A DNA stretch of 64,000 bases from CBDCUF01 sp965222525. Its GTDB lineage: Bacteria; Pseudomonadota; Alphaproteobacteria; Rickettsiales; UBA8987. Shown one piece after another: positions 62,754 to 64,000 of the stretch. Under the pieces are notes generated by a model. The model was not told where the DNA came from. It saw only the letters and a program-made list of their open reading frames with translations, and did no database searches. A program made the position numbers and the translations under genes. The stretch lies in the NCBI GenBank assembly GCA_965222525.1, contig OZ244955.1, positions 806,001-870,000 on the forward strand, given 5' to 3'. Positions within the stretch are counted from its first letter, which is position 1; each line of letters begins with the position of its first letter.

Positions 62754-62771
62754 TGTTAAGTTTTTGTAACA
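62754..62771 (-). promoter_or_regulatory. Pho-box-like site upstream of the 62405 gene
   Basis: On the minus strand: TGTTACA, AAAA, CTTAACA. The hexamer 9 bp on is TTTTAG, a poor -10; a TATAGTATACT stretch lies further downstream near 62714-62726. Weaker than the other sites. Confidence 0.5.
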
Positions 62772-62785
62772 TAAGTCTAAAAGAA

Positions 62786-62962
62786 TTACTTTTCTTGTAT
62801 AAATTGTATCAAAATGTCTATTTCATGTTGGATTTGGGTTAATTGACGGTCATATTTGTCCTTCTGAGCTTCTGACAAGCTTTCTACAATAGTAACTCTA
62901 TACTGAATTTCAGCCAGTGAAGTACGCAAATCAGCCATATATTTTGAAATAGACTTTTCCAT
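62786..62962 (-). CDS. 58-residue helical protein after the XRE gene
   Basis: The ATG overlaps the XRE stop (TAATG), so translation is coupled. The product is a charged helix, probably a coiled coil (LRTSLAEIQYRVTIVESLSEAQKDKYDRQLTQIQHEIDIL). It could be a partner of the regulator. No family recognised. Confidence 0.65.
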   Translation of the reverse strand: MEKSISKYMADLRTSLAEIQYRVTIVESLSEAQKDKYDRQLTQIQHEIDILIQFIQEK

Positions 62963-63318
62963 TACTCAGATTTGGCTAATTTCTCAAGAAAATTACATAT
63001 ATTTTTCTGTGTGTCGTCATTTACAGAATGAAATGCCTTAACCATCCTAACCGTACGCCTGTTAAGAGGTGGGCTGTCCTGTACTCCTGTGGTTGACTCA
63101 AAAGGTTGAAAATCTTCTATAGGAACGCCGAAAACATCGGCGATTCTCCACAGATTAACCGCGCTTATCCGATTGGTTCCGGTTTCGTATTTCTGTATTT
63201 GCTGGAAGGATACTCCAAGATGTTCAGCTAGTTTTTGCTGGCTTATGCCGCGAAATTCTCTAAATTCCCTGACTTTTCTACCGAGTTCAACATCGAACTC
63301 ATCAACTCTTTTGCTCAT
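62962..63318 (-). CDS. XRE-family transcriptional regulator
   Basis: 118 residues: HTH at about 15-65 (VREFREFRGISQQKLAEHLGVSFQQIQKYETGTNRISAVNLWRIADVFGVPIEDF) and a helical C-terminus with MVKAFHSVNDDTQKNICNFLEKLA. This two-part form is common in alphaproteobacteria and resembles the phage gene at 26060. A perfect 10-bp inverted repeat lies 37 bases upstream and may be its operator. Confidence 0.9.
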   Translation of the reverse strand: MSKRVDEFDVELGRKVREFREFRGISQQKLAEHLGVSFQQIQKYETGTNRISAVNLWRIADVFGVPIEDFQPFESTTGVQDSPPLNRRTVRMVKAFHSVNDDTQKNICNFLEKLAKSE

Positions 63319-63354
63319 TTTACCGTCTCCTTACTGGTTGGTCTTATGTCTCCC

Positions 63355-63387
63355 CCTTGGTCTCCAAATTATTTCTAGAGACCAAGG
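63355..63387. promoter_or_regulatory. Perfect inverted repeat upstream of the XRE gene
   Basis: CCTTGGTCTC / GAGACCAAGG with a 13-base loop. It is a candidate operator or RNA hairpin in the leader. Confidence 0.5.
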
Positions 63388-63584
63388 AGGCTGCAAAGAC
63401 CGCCGCAAGACGGTGCAAAGTATTCGCCCGAAGGTTTATTCCGATGCCCTCCTTGATCCCAAGGAATACCTCGAAAACTAGGAGAAACACACTTGCGGAG
63501 GGTTTGCAGTCCCTAGAACAACTGTAGTCGTTGCTCTTAATAGAAATGGTAGAATGAAGTTGAATATAGGTCAACCAGAATAAC

Positions 63585-63621
63585 CATACCGGCAGGCTCC
63601 TTCCTTTATCCTGCCGGTATG
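63585..63621. repeat. 12-bp perfect hairpin
   Basis: CATACCGGCAGG / CCTGCCGGTATG with a 13-base pyrimidine-rich loop and no T-run. In the gene-poor stretch 63319-64000 this and the repeat at 63355 are the only clear structures. Confidence 0.55.
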
Positions 63622-63671
63622 TGTGAATTTGAATCTATGTGGAATAGACAGCTGGCAATATGTATACCAAC

Positions 63672-63857
63672 CTAACGGGCTGTGAACGGTTTCGCCGTCA
63701 TTCCCGCCACTATGCTCGCTCCAGACTTAGAACAAAGAAATTCCAAGCGGATTCTCCCATAGTCCCGACATTTATACGGATTCCGGTCTCCGGTGTAACA
63801 CTCGGCTTCCACCATCATAGCCGAGCCACCCTCTAACAACGCACTCACTTTCCCCAA
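63672..63857 (-). CDS. Doubtful 61-codon ORF
   Basis: A short frame with three Met near the start and no clear ribosome binding site; it may be noncoding. It is higher in GC than its surroundings. No family recognised. Confidence 0.25.
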   Translation of the reverse strand: MGKVSALLEGGSAMMVEAECYTGDRNPYKCRDYGRIRLEFLCSKSGASIVAGMTAKPFTAR

Positions 63858-64000
63858 AGTGATACTTCTTTTTATGTGTAAAGTTGAGGGTCTTCTCTCT
63901 GTAATTTTTATAACAAGTCAGGAAAAATATCATTCACTAATTTTTTTAAGTAACAATTTACACTAGGATGGGTGAGTCGATTTTTTATCACTACAAAACA

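Overview
The window is about 64 kb of moderately low-GC DNA, most likely from an alphaproteobacterium. The core genes point there: a short ProS lacking the INS domain, HisZ, RpoH, an LptB with an N-terminal extension, a ZapA, a PPDK regulatory kinase/phosphorylase and a NIT-domain chemoreceptor. It makes histidine, tryptophan and pantothenate, moves by chemotaxis and makes type IV pilin-like proteins, so it is not a strongly reduced endosymbiont. No rRNA or species marker is present, so the order cannot be fixed.

Layout. 1-23.6 kb is host chromosome: end of metK, hisZ, an Nfu scaffold gene, a headless ileS fragment, rpoH, trpD, parA-mcp, proS-recJ, plsC, lptB, tRNA-Asp, zapA, an orphan bufferin (DUF2282) precursor, two prepilin-like genes, panC, a prepilin peptidase, a UbiH-type hydroxylase and the PPDK regulator. 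23.7-24.0 kb holds a serine-recombinase relic and the 3' half of a tRNA-Ile(GAT), the scar of an integration site. 24.1-56.5 kb is a siphovirus-type prophage with HK97-type packaging and head genes: integrase/excisionase, leftward early genes, CI/Cro-like switch, a replication protein with a DnaA N-domain, cargo genes (NYN nuclease, P-loop kinase, aminoglycoside-phosphotransferase-like kinase), terminase to capsid, tail, fibres, holin and overlapping spanins. Its capsid gene is frameshifted. 56.5-64 kb is an accessory island: an acetyltransferase, a protein with two serine-hydrolase domains, a HExxH metalloprotease-like protein, orphan proteins and an XRE regulator.

The most interesting signal is a shared promoter. 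Eight intergenic sites carry two 7-bp half-sites 11 bp apart (TGTAATA-N4-TGTAACA type). In six of them a clean -10 hexamer (TATAGT/TATACT/TATAAT) lies exactly 9 bp downstream, the architecture of the E. coli phoA Pho-box promoter. All eight sit in front of genes with no housekeeping assignment: small orphan proteins, the twin serine hydrolase, the HExxH protein and a small membrane protein. One is embedded in the prophage late region. I infer a PhoB-type, phosphate-starvation-controlled set of accessory, possibly effector, proteins.

A second genome-wide feature is short degenerate tandem heptamers in intergenic DNA, often abutting start codons that lack a Shine-Dalgarno. One heptamer array lies inside the N-terminus of a prepilin gene and leaves it out of frame; a third copy would restore it. 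Dispersed palindromic repeats lie next to the ileS fragment and between trpD and parA, and a 118-bp imperfect palindrome follows plsC.
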